From: Williamsia faeni
Lineage (GTDB): Bacteria; Actinomycetota; Actinomycetes; Mycobacteriales; Mycobacteriaceae
Assembly: GCA_003202005.1 (NCBI GenBank)
Contig: QJJF01000002.1
Coordinates: 248,001-312,000, forward strand
Reading direction: 5' to 3'
Length of the DNA stretch: 64,000 bases
Position 1 is the stretch's first letter. Every line of letters begins with the position of its first letter. The position numbers were made by a program, and so were the translations under genes. Shown piece by piece: positions 8,860 to 17,873 of this stretch. The notes beneath the pieces were generated by a model. The model was given only the letters and a program-made list of their open reading frames with translations, ran no database searches and had not been told where the DNA came from.

Positions 8860-10098
8860 ATGACTGCTTCTTCTTCTGCCGGTCTCTGGCACGGTTTTGC
8901 CGACATGGGCGCGGTGCGCGCCTCGGGACCGTTTGTTGTTGCCAAGGGCGAGGGCGCCTATATCTGGGACGCCGCCGGAAACAAGTACATCGATTCCACG
9001 GCCGGTCTGTGGTTCACCAACGTCGGACACGGCCGGACCGCGATCGCGGACGCCGTTGCCCGCCAGCTGAGTACGTTGGCGCATTACTCGGGGTTCGGCG
9101 ACATCACCTCGGATGTGACGGCCGCACTCGCCGATCGTCTGGCCGCCATCGCCCCCATCCCGGGCAGCAAGGTGTTCTTCACCTCGGGTGGCAGCGACTC
9201 GGTCGATTCGGCGGTGAAGCTCGCGCGCCGGTACTGGCATGAGATGGGCAAGCCGGACAAGAAGATCGTTGTCGGTCGCACCAAGGCGTACCACGGCATG
9301 CACGTGGGCGGCACCGCGCTGTCGGGTCTGCCGCTGAACCGCGAGAACCACGGCGAGCTCATGCCCGACGCCGCAACCGTCGAATGGGATGACGCGAAGA
9401 GCCTGCTCGGTCTCATCGAACGGATCGGCGCCGACAACATCGCCGCGTTCTTCGTCGAGCCGATCATCGGTGCCGGTGGCATCTACCTGCCGCCGGACGG
9501 CTACCTGGCCGAGGTCCGGCAGATCTGCCGTGACCACGATGTCCTGTTCGTCGTCGACGAGGTCGTCACCGGATTCGGCCGGATCGGCGGATCCTGGTTC
9601 GCCTCAAGTCGTTTCGGGCTCGAGCCCGACATGATCACCACCGCCAAGGGATTGACGTCGGGATACGTCCCGATGGGTGCGGTGTTCATCGCACCGAAGA
9701 TCGCCGAACCGTTCTACGCCGGTGGTGTGTGGTGGCGCCACGGCTACACCTACGGCGGCCACGCCGGTGCCGCGGCCGCGGCGATGGCGAACCTCGACAT
9801 CATCGAGTCCGAGGGACTGCTCGAAGAGGCCGCGCGGCTCGAATCCGATCTGCACGTGGTGCTCGCTCCGCTGGCCGATCTGCCTGCGGTGAGCGAGATC
9901 CGGAGCGGACTCGGTGCGGTTGCCGCTGTCCAGCTGGCGGATCCGTCGACGGCCCCCGCGGTCATCGGCGCGCTGCGTAAGCACGGAGTGAGTGGTCGCG
10001 CGGCCGGTCAGGGTGCACTGCAGATCTCGCCGGCGTTCGTGATGACCAGTGCCCAGGTCAGCGACATGGCGCAGCGCATCGGCGATGCGCTGGCGTAG
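8860..10098 (+). CDS. Class III PLP-dependent aminotransferase (omega-amino acid:pyruvate type)
   Basis: A 412-residue fold-type I aminotransferase. Asp233 (VVDEVVTGF) should bind the pyridine nitrogen and Lys263 (TTAKGLTSGYVP) form the Schiff base. The overall pattern with GLWF near the N-terminus and the GHAGAAAAAMANLD region resembles omega-amino-acid/taurine/beta-alanine:pyruvate transaminases, but the amino donor is not determinable by eye. ATG 8860 lacks a good ribosome site; upstream ATGs at 8848 and 8851 are alternatives (only those in frame count). CATGAT sits seven bases before 8860, so the message may be leaderless. Monocistronic, ended by the hairpin at 10111-10147. Confidence 0.85.
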   Translation: MTASSSAGLWHGFADMGAVRASGPFVVAKGEGAYIWDAAGNKYIDSTAGLWFTNVGHGRTAIADAVARQLSTLAHYSGFGDITSDVTAALADRLAAIAPIPGSKVFFTSGGSDSVDSAVKLARRYWHEMGKPDKKIVVGRTKAYHGMHVGGTALSGLPLNRENHGELMPDAATVEWDDAKSLLGLIERIGADNIAAFFVEPIIGAGGIYLPPDGYLAEVRQICRDHDVLFVVDEVVTGFGRIGGSWFASSRFGLEPDMITTAKGLTSGYVPMGAVFIAPKIAEPFYAGGVWWRHGYTYGGHAGAAAAAMANLDIIESEGLLEEAARLESDLHVVLAPLADLPAVSEIRSGLGAVAAVQLADPSTAPAVIGALRKHGVSGRAAGQGALQISPAFVMTSAQVSDMAQRIGDALA

Positions 10099-10110
10099 CC
10101 CACAGAAGCC

Positions 10111-10147
10111 AAAAGAGCAGGGACCCGGTCGGGGTCCCTGCTCTTTT
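10111..10147. terminator. Bidirectional hairpin between aminotransferase and ahpD
   Basis: Perfect 16-nt arms 10111-10126 and 10132-10147 around loop GGTCG. The right arm ends in CTTTT and the left begins AAAAG, so this one does resemble a classical intrinsic terminator in both directions. It lies between convergent genes. Confidence 0.88.
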
Positions 10148-10180
10148 GATATGGCAGTACCTGTGGCAGCGGGTTTTCCG

Positions 10181-10711
10181 CTATCCGACAAGAACCTCGG
10201 CAGTGCTGAGTGCGGCAGCAACGCCGGCGATGATCGAGGCGACCTTCAGCGATTCGAGAATCGCCTCACGCTCGACACCGTCTTCGCGCAGGGTGTTCTC
10301 GTGGGCGGCGACGCAGTGGCCGCAACCGTTGATCGATGACACCGCGAACGACCACAACTCGAAGTTGGCCTTGTCGACGCCGGGGTTGCCGATGATGTTC
10401 ATCCGCAGTCCGGGCCGCAGGTCGTCGTACTTGCCGTCCAGGAATCCGCGGCCACGGTAGAACACATTGTTCATCCCCATGATCGACGCGGCGCCGAGCG
10501 CAGCGTTGTACGCCTCCGCGGACAGGTTGTCGGCGGCTTCGTCGGCGATCTCCCGCAGGACGGTCGCGTTCTTGGTGGCTGCGGCGGTGGACAGCAATGT
10601 GCCCCACAGTTGTTCGTCCTTGAGGACGGTGGTACGTGCGATGGAACCCAGGTTGAGCTTGAGGTCCTTCGCATACTCCGGAAGGATTTCCTTCAGGTTG
10701 TCGATGCTCAT
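10181..10711 (-). CDS. ahpD: Alkyl hydroperoxide reductase AhpD
   Basis: A 176-residue carboxymuconolactone-decarboxylase-fold protein. Cys130, Cys133 and His137 in [10 protein letters not shown] match the catalytic CxxC and relay His of M. tuberculosis AhpD, even in numbering. AhpD passes electrons from the lipoamide-containing SucB/Lpd system to AhpC, standing in for AhpF. It follows ahpC with a 28-bp gap on the minus strand, an ahpC-ahpD operon, and is likely controlled by OxyR encoded divergently. Confidence 0.96.
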   Translation of the reverse strand: MSIDNLKEILPEYAKDLKLNLGSIARTTVLKDEQLWGTLLSTAAATKNATVLREIADEAADNLSAEAYNAALGAASIMGMNNVFYRGRGFLDGKYDDLRPGLRMNIIGNPGVDKANFELWSFAVSSINGCGHCVAAHENTLREDGVEREAILESLKVASIIAGVAAALSTAEVLVG

Positions 10712-10739
10712 CGGTGCCTTTCGTTCTTCGAGCAGACGA

Positions 10740-11327
10740 TCAGACGCTGGCGGTCAGGAGCTCGCCCGCGTTGATGGTGGGATCGCCCTTCTTCCAGTTG
10801 CAGGCGCACAGTTCGTCGGACTGCAGGGCGTCGAGAACGCGGAGGACCTCGTCGACGTTGCGGCCGACCGAACCTGCGGTGACAGAGACGAACTGGACCT
10901 CGTTGTTCGGGTCGACGATGAAGGTGGCGCGATCGGCGACACCGTCGGCGTTGAGAACGCCGGTGGCCTCGGCCAGTTCCCGCTTCAGATCCGAAAGGAT
11001 CGGGAACGGAAGGGTCTTCAGGTCGTCGTGCTGTGCGCGCCACTGGAAGTGCACGAACTCGTTGTCGACGGACGCACCCAGGACCTGGGCGTCACGATCG
11101 GCGAACTCGTCGTTGAGCTTGCCGAAGGCGGCGATCTCGGTGGGGCACACGAAGGTGAAGTCCTTGGGCCAGAAGAACACGATCCGCCACTTGCCGGCGT
11201 AGTCGTCCGAGGTGACGTTTGTGAAGTAGTCGTCGGGCTGCGTGGCGTTGACCTTCGAGAGGTCTCCGCCGATGACGGCCGTCAGGTTGTAAGCGGGGAA
11301 TTGGTCACCAATGGTCAGCAATGGCAT
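10740..11327 (-). CDS. ahpC: Alkyl hydroperoxide reductase AhpC (peroxiredoxin)
   Basis: A 195-residue 2-Cys peroxiredoxin. Peroxidatic Cys61 sits in FTFVCPTE, and Cys174/Cys176 in ELCACNW match the resolving cysteines of the mycobacterial enzyme, which uses three cysteines and AhpD as reductant. Start ATG 11327 ([10 protein letters not shown]) has GAGGAG seven bases upstream; ATG 11342 in frame lies within that ribosome site. The gene is divergent from oxyR with 95 bp between the starts, the classical peroxide-stress arrangement. Confidence 0.96.
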   Translation of the reverse strand: MPLLTIGDQFPAYNLTAVIGGDLSKVNATQPDDYFTNVTSDDYAGKWRIVFFWPKDFTFVCPTEIAAFGKLNDEFADRDAQVLGASVDNEFVHFQWRAQHDDLKTLPFPILSDLKRELAEATGVLNADGVADRATFIVDPNNEVQFVSVTAGSVGRNVDEVLRVLDALQSDELCACNWKKGDPTINAGELLTASV

Positions 11328-11409
11328 GTATGCACTCCTCATGTCTGTTTAAAGCAACTTCGTTAATACTGCCCTGGATCCACTGAAAATGAAACGTGAT
11401 GAGTAGCAC

Positions 11410-11415
11410 TATAGT
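11410..11415 (+). promoter_or_regulatory. -10 element of oxyR, leaderless start
   Basis: TATAGT lies seven bases before the oxyR ATG at 11423, so transcription probably starts at or beside the start codon. There is no convincing -35. CTAT-AGTG-ATAG (11409-11420) is a perfect dyad overlapping the -10 and could be part of an OxyR site, given the ATAG/CTAT half-sites of LysR-type peroxide regulators. Confidence 0.6.
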
Positions 11416-11422
11416 GATAGGT

Positions 11423-12361
11423 ATGACCGATCAAACTTATCAACCGACGATCGCCGGACTGAAGGCGTTTGCCGCTATCGCAGATAAACGCCATTTTGGT
11501 TCTGCCGCAGAGAGTTTAGGAGTGAGTCAGCCGTCGCTGTCGCAGGCCCTGGCATCACTTGAAACCGGGCTGGGTTTAAAGCTCGTCGAGCGTTCGACTC
11601 GGCGTGTCTTCTTGACGAGTGAGGGAGATGCGTTACTGCCGCGTGCCACCGCGGCGATCGAGGCGGTCGACATGTTCACCGCCGCCGCCGGCGGCGTTTC
11701 GCGGCCGCTGTCCGGCACCCTCCGACTGGGCCTGATTCCGACGGTGGCGCCGTACGTGCTGCCGGGAATCCTTCGAAATCTGGCTACCGAGCTCCCGGAT
11801 CTGACCCTGCGGGTTGTCGAGGATCAGACGAATCGATTGCTGGATGCCTTGCGCCGCAACTCAATCGACGCGGCGATGATGGCACTGCCGGCGGACGCCA
11901 CCGGCATGATCGAGGTGCCGATGTACGACGAGGACTTCGTTCTGGCGCTGCCTCCCGGCCACGCCCTGGCCGGCCGGAGCCGGGTGGATCCGGCCGCGTT
12001 GGCGGATTTGCCGCTACTGCTGCTCGACGAGGGTCACTGCTTGCGCGATCAGGCCTTGGAGGTGTGCCGCCTCGCCGGTGTACGCCCCGACGTCGGGCCC
12101 ACCCGGGCCGCGTCGCTGGCCACCGCGGTCCAGTGCGTCGAGGGTGGGCTGGGCGTCACGCTCATCCCGCAGACCGCAGTGCAAACCGAAACCGCGCGTG
12201 GTGCACTGGCGATCGCGAGCTTTGCCCGGCCGCGGCCGGGACGTCGGATCGGGTTGGTGATGCGGGCGACCAGCGGCCGGGAGGACGAGTATCGCCAACT
12301 CGCTCACGTGATCACGGCCGCCATCGTCGGTGTGGGCAACGGTGCCGCGAGGCCGGCCTGA
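11423..12361 (+). CDS. oxyR: Peroxide-sensing LysR-type regulator OxyR
   Basis: A 312-residue LysR-family regulator: winged helix-turn-helix at about 10-68, effector domain from about 98. The redox pair is intact: Cys206 and Cys215 in [12 protein letters not shown] keep the C-x8-C spacing of E. coli Cys199/Cys208. Thus, unlike the decayed oxyR of M. tuberculosis, this gene appears functional. ATG 11423 is supported by a -10 seven bases upstream. Divergent to ahpCD, which it probably activates under peroxide. Its stop is 4 bp from that of the convergent helicase gene. Confidence 0.95.
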   Translation: MTDQTYQPTIAGLKAFAAIADKRHFGSAAESLGVSQPSLSQALASLETGLGLKLVERSTRRVFLTSEGDALLPRATAAIEAVDMFTAAAGGVSRPLSGTLRLGLIPTVAPYVLPGILRNLATELPDLTLRVVEDQTNRLLDALRRNSIDAAMMALPADATGMIEVPMYDEDFVLALPPGHALAGRSRVDPAALADLPLLLLDEGHCLRDQALEVCRLAGVRPDVGPTRAASLATAVQCVEGGLGVTLIPQTAVQTETARGALAIASFARPRPGRRIGLVMRATSGREDEYRQLAHVITAAIVGVGNGAARPA

Positions 12362-12365
12362 GGGG

Positions 12366-14858
12366 TCAGCCGGGAATGATCTCCATGGCCAGGAGTTCGG
12401 GTTCGTCGTCGGCGGTCTGCGGCATCGAGAAGCGTGCTTCCAGAGACCATCCGTGGTCGCCGTCGGGATCGTCGAGGACCTGCCGGGCGAGCCATTCGCC
12501 GTCGACCTCGGTGAGGCTGAACAGCGCCGGCCCGCGGGCTTCGGGTCCGGCTTGCACCGGGCCGTACTCGTCGACGAAATCGGCCATCTCGTCGGCCCAG
12601 TCCAGATCCGGCCAGATCGTCTGCAGTCCGTACCAATCGCGGCGCGACAGCAGGTTCACGTAGCGGAACATGGTGTTGCGCAGGTGGACCCGGGTGGCCC
12701 GCAGGTTGACCGGACGGCCGCCGGTCGGTGGAGCGAGGTCCGCCGGACCGGTGGGATCGGCATCTGGATGGGTGAGCTGTTCCCATTCATCGAGCAGGCT
12801 CGAGTCGACGCGACGGACCAGGTCACCGATCCACTCGACCACATCGTCGATCTCGTCGGTCCGCGCGGCATTCGGAATGCTCTGGCGCAGTGTCCGGTAA
12901 CAGTCGGTGAGGTACCGCAGCACCACACCTTCGCTGCGGGCGAGTGAGTACCGGGAGATCAGATCGCTCCAGTCCATCCCCTCCTCGATCATCTGGCGCA
13001 GCACCGCCTTGGGACGCGGGGGTGTGTCGATCACCCACGGATGCCCGCGCCGGTACATGTCGAACGCCTCGAAGATGAACTCGCGCATGGGGCGTGGCCA
13101 GGTGACCTCGGAGAGCAATTCCATGCGCTCCTCGTACTCGATGCCATCAGCTTTCATCCGGGCGATGGCTTCATCACGAGCGGCCTTTTGCTGGCCCATG
13201 AGGACCGGTCGCGGATCATCGAGGGTTGATTCGACGATGGAGATCAGATCCAGCGCGTAGGTCGGCGACTCGGGGTCGAGCAGTTCGAACGCGGCAAGGG
13301 CGAAGGGGGACAGCGGATTGTTGAGCGCGAAGTTGATCGGCAGGTCGACGGCGAGGACCGCCCGCCGGCCGTACTCGTCGGGTTCGTCGAGACGCTCGAC
13401 GACTCCGCTGTTCACCAGCGCCCGATACAGCTTCAGGGCCCGCAGGATGTGGCCGCGCTGGCGGGCACGGGTCTCGTGGTTGTCTTCGAGGAGATGTCGC
13501 ATCGAGGTGAAGCAATTGCCGGGCCGTGCAATGACTTCGAGCAGCATCGACGTCGTGACCGCAAATCGGGACCGAAGCGGCTCCGGCGGCGCGACGATGA
13601 GTTTGTCGAATGTGGCCTCGCCCCACGACACAAAGCCCTCGGGGGCCTTCTTGCGCTGGATCTTCTTGAGTTTCTTGGGATCATCGCCGGCCTTGGCGAC
13701 CAGGCGGGCGTTCTCGACGTCGTGGTCCGGCGCCTCTGCGACGACAAATCCGCGGGTGTCGAACCCGGCGCGGCCGGCGCGTCCGGCGATCTGATGGAAC
13801 TCTCGCGCCCGCAGATGGCGCTGGCGGACACCGTCGAACTTCGTGAGTCCGGTGAACAGCACGGTCCTGATGGGGACGTTGATCCCGACGCCGAGCGTGT
13901 CGGTTCCGCAGACCACACGCAGGAGTCCTTGTTGCGCAAGGCGTTCGACGAGCCGTCGGTAGCGCGGCAACATGCCGGCATGGTGGATTCCGATTCCGGC
14001 CCGCACCGTCTTGGAGAGGGTCTTGCCGAATCCGGTGCTGAACCGGAAATCGCCGATCTCCTCGGCGATGGCGTCGCGTTCGGCGCGGCTGCAGATGTTG
14101 GCGGACAGCAGTGCCTGGGCGCGTTCCATCGCGGAGAGCTGGGTGAAGTGCACGACGTACACCGGCGCCCGGTCCTTGGCGATCAGATGCTCGATCGTTT
14201 CGTGCACCGGCTTCGTCGAATACGAGAAATCAAGGGGGACAGGGCGAGTGGTGCCGGTGATCGCGGCGGTGTCGCGGCCGGTCCGGCGGCGCAGGTCGTC
14301 GACGAAAAAACTGACATCGCCCAGGGTCGCCGACATCAGGACGAACTGGCAGCCCGTCAGTTCGATCAGCGGAACCTGCCAGGCCCATCCACGATCGGGC
14401 TCCGCGTAGTAGTGGAACTCGTCCATGACGATCACGCCGATCGGCGAATCCGGACCTTCGCGGAGCGCGATGTTGGCCACCACCTCGGCGGTGGCGCAGA
14501 TGATGGGTGCGGTCGGGTTGACCGACGCATCGCCGGTGAGCATACCGACGTTCTCCGCGCCGAACTGCGAACACAGGTCGAAGAACTTCTCGCTCACCAG
14601 CGCCTTGATCGGTGCCGTGTAGAAGGCCCGTTTGCCCTGTGCCGCCGCGAAATAGAGCGCACCGCTGGCCACGAGGGACTTACCGGAGCCGGTGGGTGTG
14701 GACAGGATGACGTTCGCCCCACCGGCGAGTTCGATCAGCGCTTCATCTTGATGCGGGTACAGCTCGATACCCCGGTCGGACCACCACGCCGTGAAATCGG
14801 CATACAGCTCATCGACGTCGGGCTCGCGGTGGTCCGGGAAAGAGAGTGGGGTGGTCAC
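12366..14858 (-). CDS. Ski2/Mtr4-like DExH helicase with DUF3516 C-terminus
   Basis: An 830-residue superfamily 2 helicase. Walker A is TPTGSGKS (54-61), motif II DEFH (146-149), motif III SATL and motif VI QIAGRAGR, with the Ski2-like GIGIHHAGMLPRYR segment. The C-terminal half (from about 430) is the DUF3516 region of actinobacterial homologues. Substrate is unknown; relatives unwind RNA ahead of exonucleases. It starts with GTG at 14858, overlapping the stop of the PAC2 gene by four bases (GTGA), so translation of the two is coupled. The same product is found across Mycobacteriales, but I cannot tie it to a named gene. Confidence 0.88.
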   Translation of the reverse strand: MTTPLSFPDHREPDVDELYADFTAWWSDRGIELYPHQDEALIELAGGANVILSTPTGSGKSLVASGALYFAAAQGKRAFYTAPIKALVSEKFFDLCSQFGAENVGMLTGDASVNPTAPIICATAEVVANIALREGPDSPIGVIVMDEFHYYAEPDRGWAWQVPLIELTGCQFVLMSATLGDVSFFVDDLRRRTGRDTAAITGTTRPVPLDFSYSTKPVHETIEHLIAKDRAPVYVVHFTQLSAMERAQALLSANICSRAERDAIAEEIGDFRFSTGFGKTLSKTVRAGIGIHHAGMLPRYRRLVERLAQQGLLRVVCGTDTLGVGINVPIRTVLFTGLTKFDGVRQRHLRAREFHQIAGRAGRAGFDTRGFVVAEAPDHDVENARLVAKAGDDPKKLKKIQRKKAPEGFVSWGEATFDKLIVAPPEPLRSRFAVTTSMLLEVIARPGNCFTSMRHLLEDNHETRARQRGHILRALKLYRALVNSGVVERLDEPDEYGRRAVLAVDLPINFALNNPLSPFALAAFELLDPESPTYALDLISIVESTLDDPRPVLMGQQKAARDEAIARMKADGIEYEERMELLSEVTWPRPMREFIFEAFDMYRRGHPWVIDTPPRPKAVLRQMIEEGMDWSDLISRYSLARSEGVVLRYLTDCYRTLRQSIPNAARTDEIDDVVEWIGDLVRRVDSSLLDEWEQLTHPDADPTGPADLAPPTGGRPVNLRATRVHLRNTMFRYVNLLSRRDWYGLQTIWPDLDWADEMADFVDEYGPVQAGPEARGPALFSLTEVDGEWLARQVLDDPDGDHGWSLEARFSMPQTADDEPELLAMEIIPG

Positions 14859-15838
14859 TGACCGGCGTCGTCCCCGGGCTCGTCGCGATCCGTTTCGGTG
14901 TCGGCCGGCTGCTGATCGCCGCCACCGTTGAGGTGATCGGCCAAGAAGCGTTCGAGTTCGGCGCCCAGTTCGTCGCCGGTGGGCAGATCTCCCTCGGCAG
15001 CGAGCAGCGAGGCCTTTTCCCGCTGAGCCTGCGTGAAGGAGTCGTACTGGGTTTCCAGTGCGGTCACGACCGACTCGACTTCGTGGTTGCCGGAGATCTC
15101 TTTGTCGACCTGGTGGCGAACCTTGTCGGCCGCGTTGGCCAGGGCCGCCATCGGCAGGTCGAGTCCGGTGACCTCACCGAGGCATTCGATCAGCTTGTGT
15201 GACGCGGCCGGATATTCGGCCTGGGCCAGATAGTGCGGCACATGGACCGACAAACCGGCTGTCGACATCCCGTGCTCACCGAGGCGCAACTCGAGCAGCA
15301 TCGATGCGCTGGCCGGGATCTTGAGTTCGGAACCCCAGCGGGGCAGCGATTCGATCAGCTCTTTGTTGTTGCCGTGAGCGGTGATCGTCGACGGGCGGGT
15401 GTGGGGAATACCCATCGGGATCGCGTTGAGGCCGATGACCGACGACACGCCGAATTGATCGGCCAAACCGGTGACCGCCGCCACAAAACGTTCCCACCGA
15501 AGATCGGGCTCCGAACCGGCCAACAGCAGGAAGGGCTTGCCGCCGTTGTCGCGGATGGCGTGCAGGGTCAGCTCGTGCATCGCGACCCCGGTGAACTGCT
15601 CCCCGGAGAAGGTCATTATCGGGCGTCGCGAGCGGTAGTCGATCAGCTCGTCGGTCGAGAACGTGGCGATCAGTTCTGAGTCGAGGCTCTGTCGCAGGTG
15701 ATCGGCGGCCAGCTTGATGGCATGGCCGGCGTCGGCGAAGCCTTCGAGCGCGTGGATCAACACCGGACCCTCGCCCTCGTCACCAGCCAGCTGTGGTGCC
15801 GGGAACTCGAGTTCATAGAGCGTGGACTTGTCGTCCAT
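14855..15838 (-). CDS. PAC2-family protein (Rv2714-like)
   Basis: A 327-residue member of the PAC2 family, named after proteasome assembly chaperone 2. Typical PAC2 features are the glycine-rich start (LIHALEGFADAGHA), the GLNAIPMGIPHTRP segment and the SVHVPHYL segment. The C-terminal 60 residues are acidic and probably helical or disordered. The mycobacterial homologue Rv2714 has a known fold but no established function. A consensus AAGGAGG precedes ATG 15838, the strongest ribosome site in the region, and it feeds the downstream helicase through the GTGA overlap. The product is cytoplasmic, with no signal or membrane segment. Confidence 0.88.
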   Translation of the reverse strand: MDDKSTLYELEFPAPQLAGDEGEGPVLIHALEGFADAGHAIKLAADHLRQSLDSELIATFSTDELIDYRSRRPIMTFSGEQFTGVAMHELTLHAIRDNGGKPFLLLAGSEPDLRWERFVAAVTGLADQFGVSSVIGLNAIPMGIPHTRPSTITAHGNNKELIESLPRWGSELKIPASASMLLELRLGEHGMSTAGLSVHVPHYLAQAEYPAASHKLIECLGEVTGLDLPMAALANAADKVRHQVDKEISGNHEVESVVTALETQYDSFTQAQREKASLLAAEGDLPTGDELGAELERFLADHLNGGGDQQPADTETDRDEPGDDAGQ

Positions 15839-16158
15839 GGCGAACCTCCTTGCTGCCTGGTCGTACGGTCGTGTTCATCCATTGTCCCCCATGATCACCG
15901 CCAGTCCCAATCCTTGTGCCGGGCACGGCATTGGTTCTCGATCCGGGGAGACTCCCATCTGCACAACAGAAGTAGTCCGGATGCGATTCCCTCGCGCCGG
16001 TTCGCCCTCGGCGAACGGCGACGGATGCACACATGGCGATCTGGACATCGAATAGGGTGATAGCGGTTCGGGACCGGAAATCGGCAGGGGAAAAACCTTG
16101 GCCGACGGGTCTCGACCGGCAGGTCCTGACCGAACATTCAGTGCGGCGAAAGGTTGTC
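15839..16158. other. Intergenic region between divergent PAC2 and mscR genes
   Basis: A 320-bp non-coding stretch that must hold both promoters. On the plus strand TAGGGT at 16053-16058 is a plausible -10 for mscR with no clear -35. The open frame that extends mscR back to 16033 has no ribosome site or family similarity. No hairpin, repeat or small gene is convincing here. Confidence 0.4.
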
Positions 16159-17247
16159 ATGGCAGAGCAGGTGCGTGGTGTGGTGTCGTCGGGCAAGGGT
16201 GCCCCGACCACGATCGAGACGATCACCATCCCGGATCCGGGGCCGCGGGACGTGGTCGTCCGGATCATTGCGTGCGGTGTGTGCCACACCGACTTGGCAT
16301 ACCGCGACGGTGGGATCAACGACGAATATCCGTTCCTGCTGGGCCATGAGGCCTCAGGTGTGGTCGAGACCGTTGGCGATCAGGTCACGATGGTCTCGCC
16401 GGGCGATTTTGTTGTTCTGAACTGGCGTGCGGTCTGTGGTGTGTGCCGCGCCTGTAAGCGCGGACGTCCGCAGTACTGTTTCGACACCTTCAACGCGAGC
16501 AAGCCCATGACATTGGCCGACGGCACCGCCCTGACCCCGGCTCTGGGGATCGGCGCATTCGCCGACAAGACCCTCGTCCACGAAGGTCAGTGCACCAAGG
16601 TTGCCGCCGACGCCGATCCGGCCGTGGTCGGACTCCTCGGTTGCGGCGTGATGGCCGGAATCGGTGCGGCGATGAACACCGGCGGTGTGAGCCGCGGCGA
16701 CAGCGTTGCGGTCATCGGCTGTGGCGGCGTGGGAGACGCCGCGATCGCCGGCGCTCGCCTCGCCGGAGCGACGAAGATCATCGCGGTCGATCGCGATGCC
16801 CGCAAACTCGAATGGGCCACCGACCTCGGCGCCACCCACACAATCGACGGTTCGGTGACCGAAGACGTCGTCGCCGCGATCCAGGAACTGACCGACGGCA
16901 ACGGCGCCGACGTGGTGATCGACGCCGTGGGCCGCCCCGAGACCTACAAGACCGCGTTCTACGCCCGCGATCTGGCCGGCGTGGTGGTCCTGGTCGGAGT
17001 GCCGACCCCGGAGATGACCCTGGAACTGCCGCTGATCGACTTCTTCTCTCGTGGTGGGGCGCTCAAGTCGTCCTGGTACGGCGACTGCCTGCCCGAACGC
17101 GACTTCCCGATGCTCGTCGACATGTACCAGCAGGGCCGGCTGCCGCTGGAGAAGTTCGTCTCCGAGCGGATCGGCCTGACCGACATCGAAGCGGCATTCC
17201 ACAAGATGGAGGCCGGCGAGGTGCTGCGCTCGGTGGTGGTCCTGTGA
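16159..17247 (+). CDS. mscR: S-(hydroxymethyl)mycothiol dehydrogenase / mycothiol-dependent formaldehyde dehydrogenase
   Basis: A 362-residue zinc-dependent class III alcohol dehydrogenase. Catalytic zinc ligands are Cys39 and His63-Glu64 in the GHE motif; structural zinc ligands are Cys93, Cys96, Cys99 and Cys107. The NAD fold motif is [10 protein letters not shown]. It matches the mycothiol-dependent enzyme (MscR, Rv2259), which oxidises the formaldehyde-mycothiol adduct and reduces S-nitrosomycothiol. Start ATG 16159 has AAAGG six bases upstream. The following hydrolase gene overlaps its stop (GTGA), the same pairing as Rv2259-Rv2260, suggesting the two act in sequence on mycothiol thioesters. 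Confidence 0.92.
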   Translation: MAEQVRGVVSSGKGAPTTIETITIPDPGPRDVVVRIIACGVCHTDLAYRDGGINDEYPFLLGHEASGVVETVGDQVTMVSPGDFVVLNWRAVCGVCRACKRGRPQYCFDTFNASKPMTLADGTALTPALGIGAFADKTLVHEGQCTKVAADADPAVVGLLGCGVMAGIGAAMNTGGVSRGDSVAVIGCGGVGDAAIAGARLAGATKIIAVDRDARKLEWATDLGATHTIDGSVTEDVVAAIQELTDGNGADVVIDAVGRPETYKTAFYARDLAGVVVLVGVPTPEMTLELPLIDFFSRGGALKSSWYGDCLPERDFPMLVDMYQQGRLPLEKFVSERIGLTDIEAAFHKMEAGEVLRSVVVL

Positions 17248-17873
17248 GTGTGCGGGTGCAGCACGTCGTCACCTCCGGCCAGTTCAGCCTCGACGGTGGC
17301 ACCTGGGACGTCGACAACAACATCTGGATCATCGGCGACGACTCCGAAGTGGTGATCATCGACGCCGCCCACACCGCGGCACCGATCATCGAGGCAGTCG
17401 GCGGCCGGACCGTCAAGGCGATCGTGCTGACCCACGGCCACAACGACCACATCACCGCAGCGCCGGAATTGTCGAAGGCTGTGGATGCTCCGATGCTGCT
17501 GCATCCCGGTGACACCATGCTCTGGGATCAGACCTATCCCGACATCACACCTGACGGTGACCTGACCGACGGTCAGAAGATCAGTGTGGCCGGAACCGAT
17601 CTGGTGGTGCTCAACACCCCGGGACACTCACCGGGCTCCTGCGCGATCTACGTACCCGAACTCGACGTCCTGTTCTCCGGTGACACCCTGTTCTCGGGCG
17701 GTCCCGGCGCCACGGGACGGTCGTTCTCGGACTTTCCCACGATCATCGAGTCCATCCGTACCAAGATCCTCACCCTGCCCGCCCAGACCAAAGTCCATAC
17801 CGGACACGGTGATTCGACCGCGGTCGGGGAGGAAGCCCCGCATTTGGAAGAATGGATCAAGCGGGGCAGCTAG
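17244..17873 (+). CDS. Metallo-beta-lactamase-fold hydrolase (glyoxalase II-like)
   Basis: A 209-residue single-domain metallo-beta-lactamase-fold protein. Metal ligands are visible: H64xH66xD68H69 (THGHNDH), the His of TPGHSPGS, the Asp of FSGDTLF and the His of HTGHGD. Glyoxalase II-like proteins hydrolyse thioesters; next to mscR the natural inference is hydrolysis of S-formylmycothiol or a related mycothiol thioester. GTG 17244 overlaps the mscR TGA, giving translational coupling. A longer open frame back to 16590 is only a shadow of mscR. Its stop overlaps that of the convergent SGNH gene. Confidence 0.88.
   Translation: MSVRVQHVVTSGQFSLDGGTWDVDNNIWIIGDDSEVVIIDAAHTAAPIIEAVGGRTVKAIVLTHGHNDHITAAPELSKAVDAPMLLHPGDTMLWDQTYPDITPDGDLTDGQKISVAGTDLVVLNTPGHSPGSCAIYVPELDVLFSGDTLFSGGPGATGRSFSDFPTIIESIRTKILTLPAQTKVHTGHGDSTAVGEEAPHLEEWIKRGS

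Noticed and set aside
13449-14861. 470-codon plus-strand frame opposite the Ski2-like helicase
   Set aside because: Antisense shadow with no start signal and no recognisable domain.
16590-17243. N-terminal extension of the metallo-beta-lactamase-fold frame
   Set aside because: It runs out of frame through mscR, with Arg-rich nonsense; the true start is the GTGA overlap at 17244.
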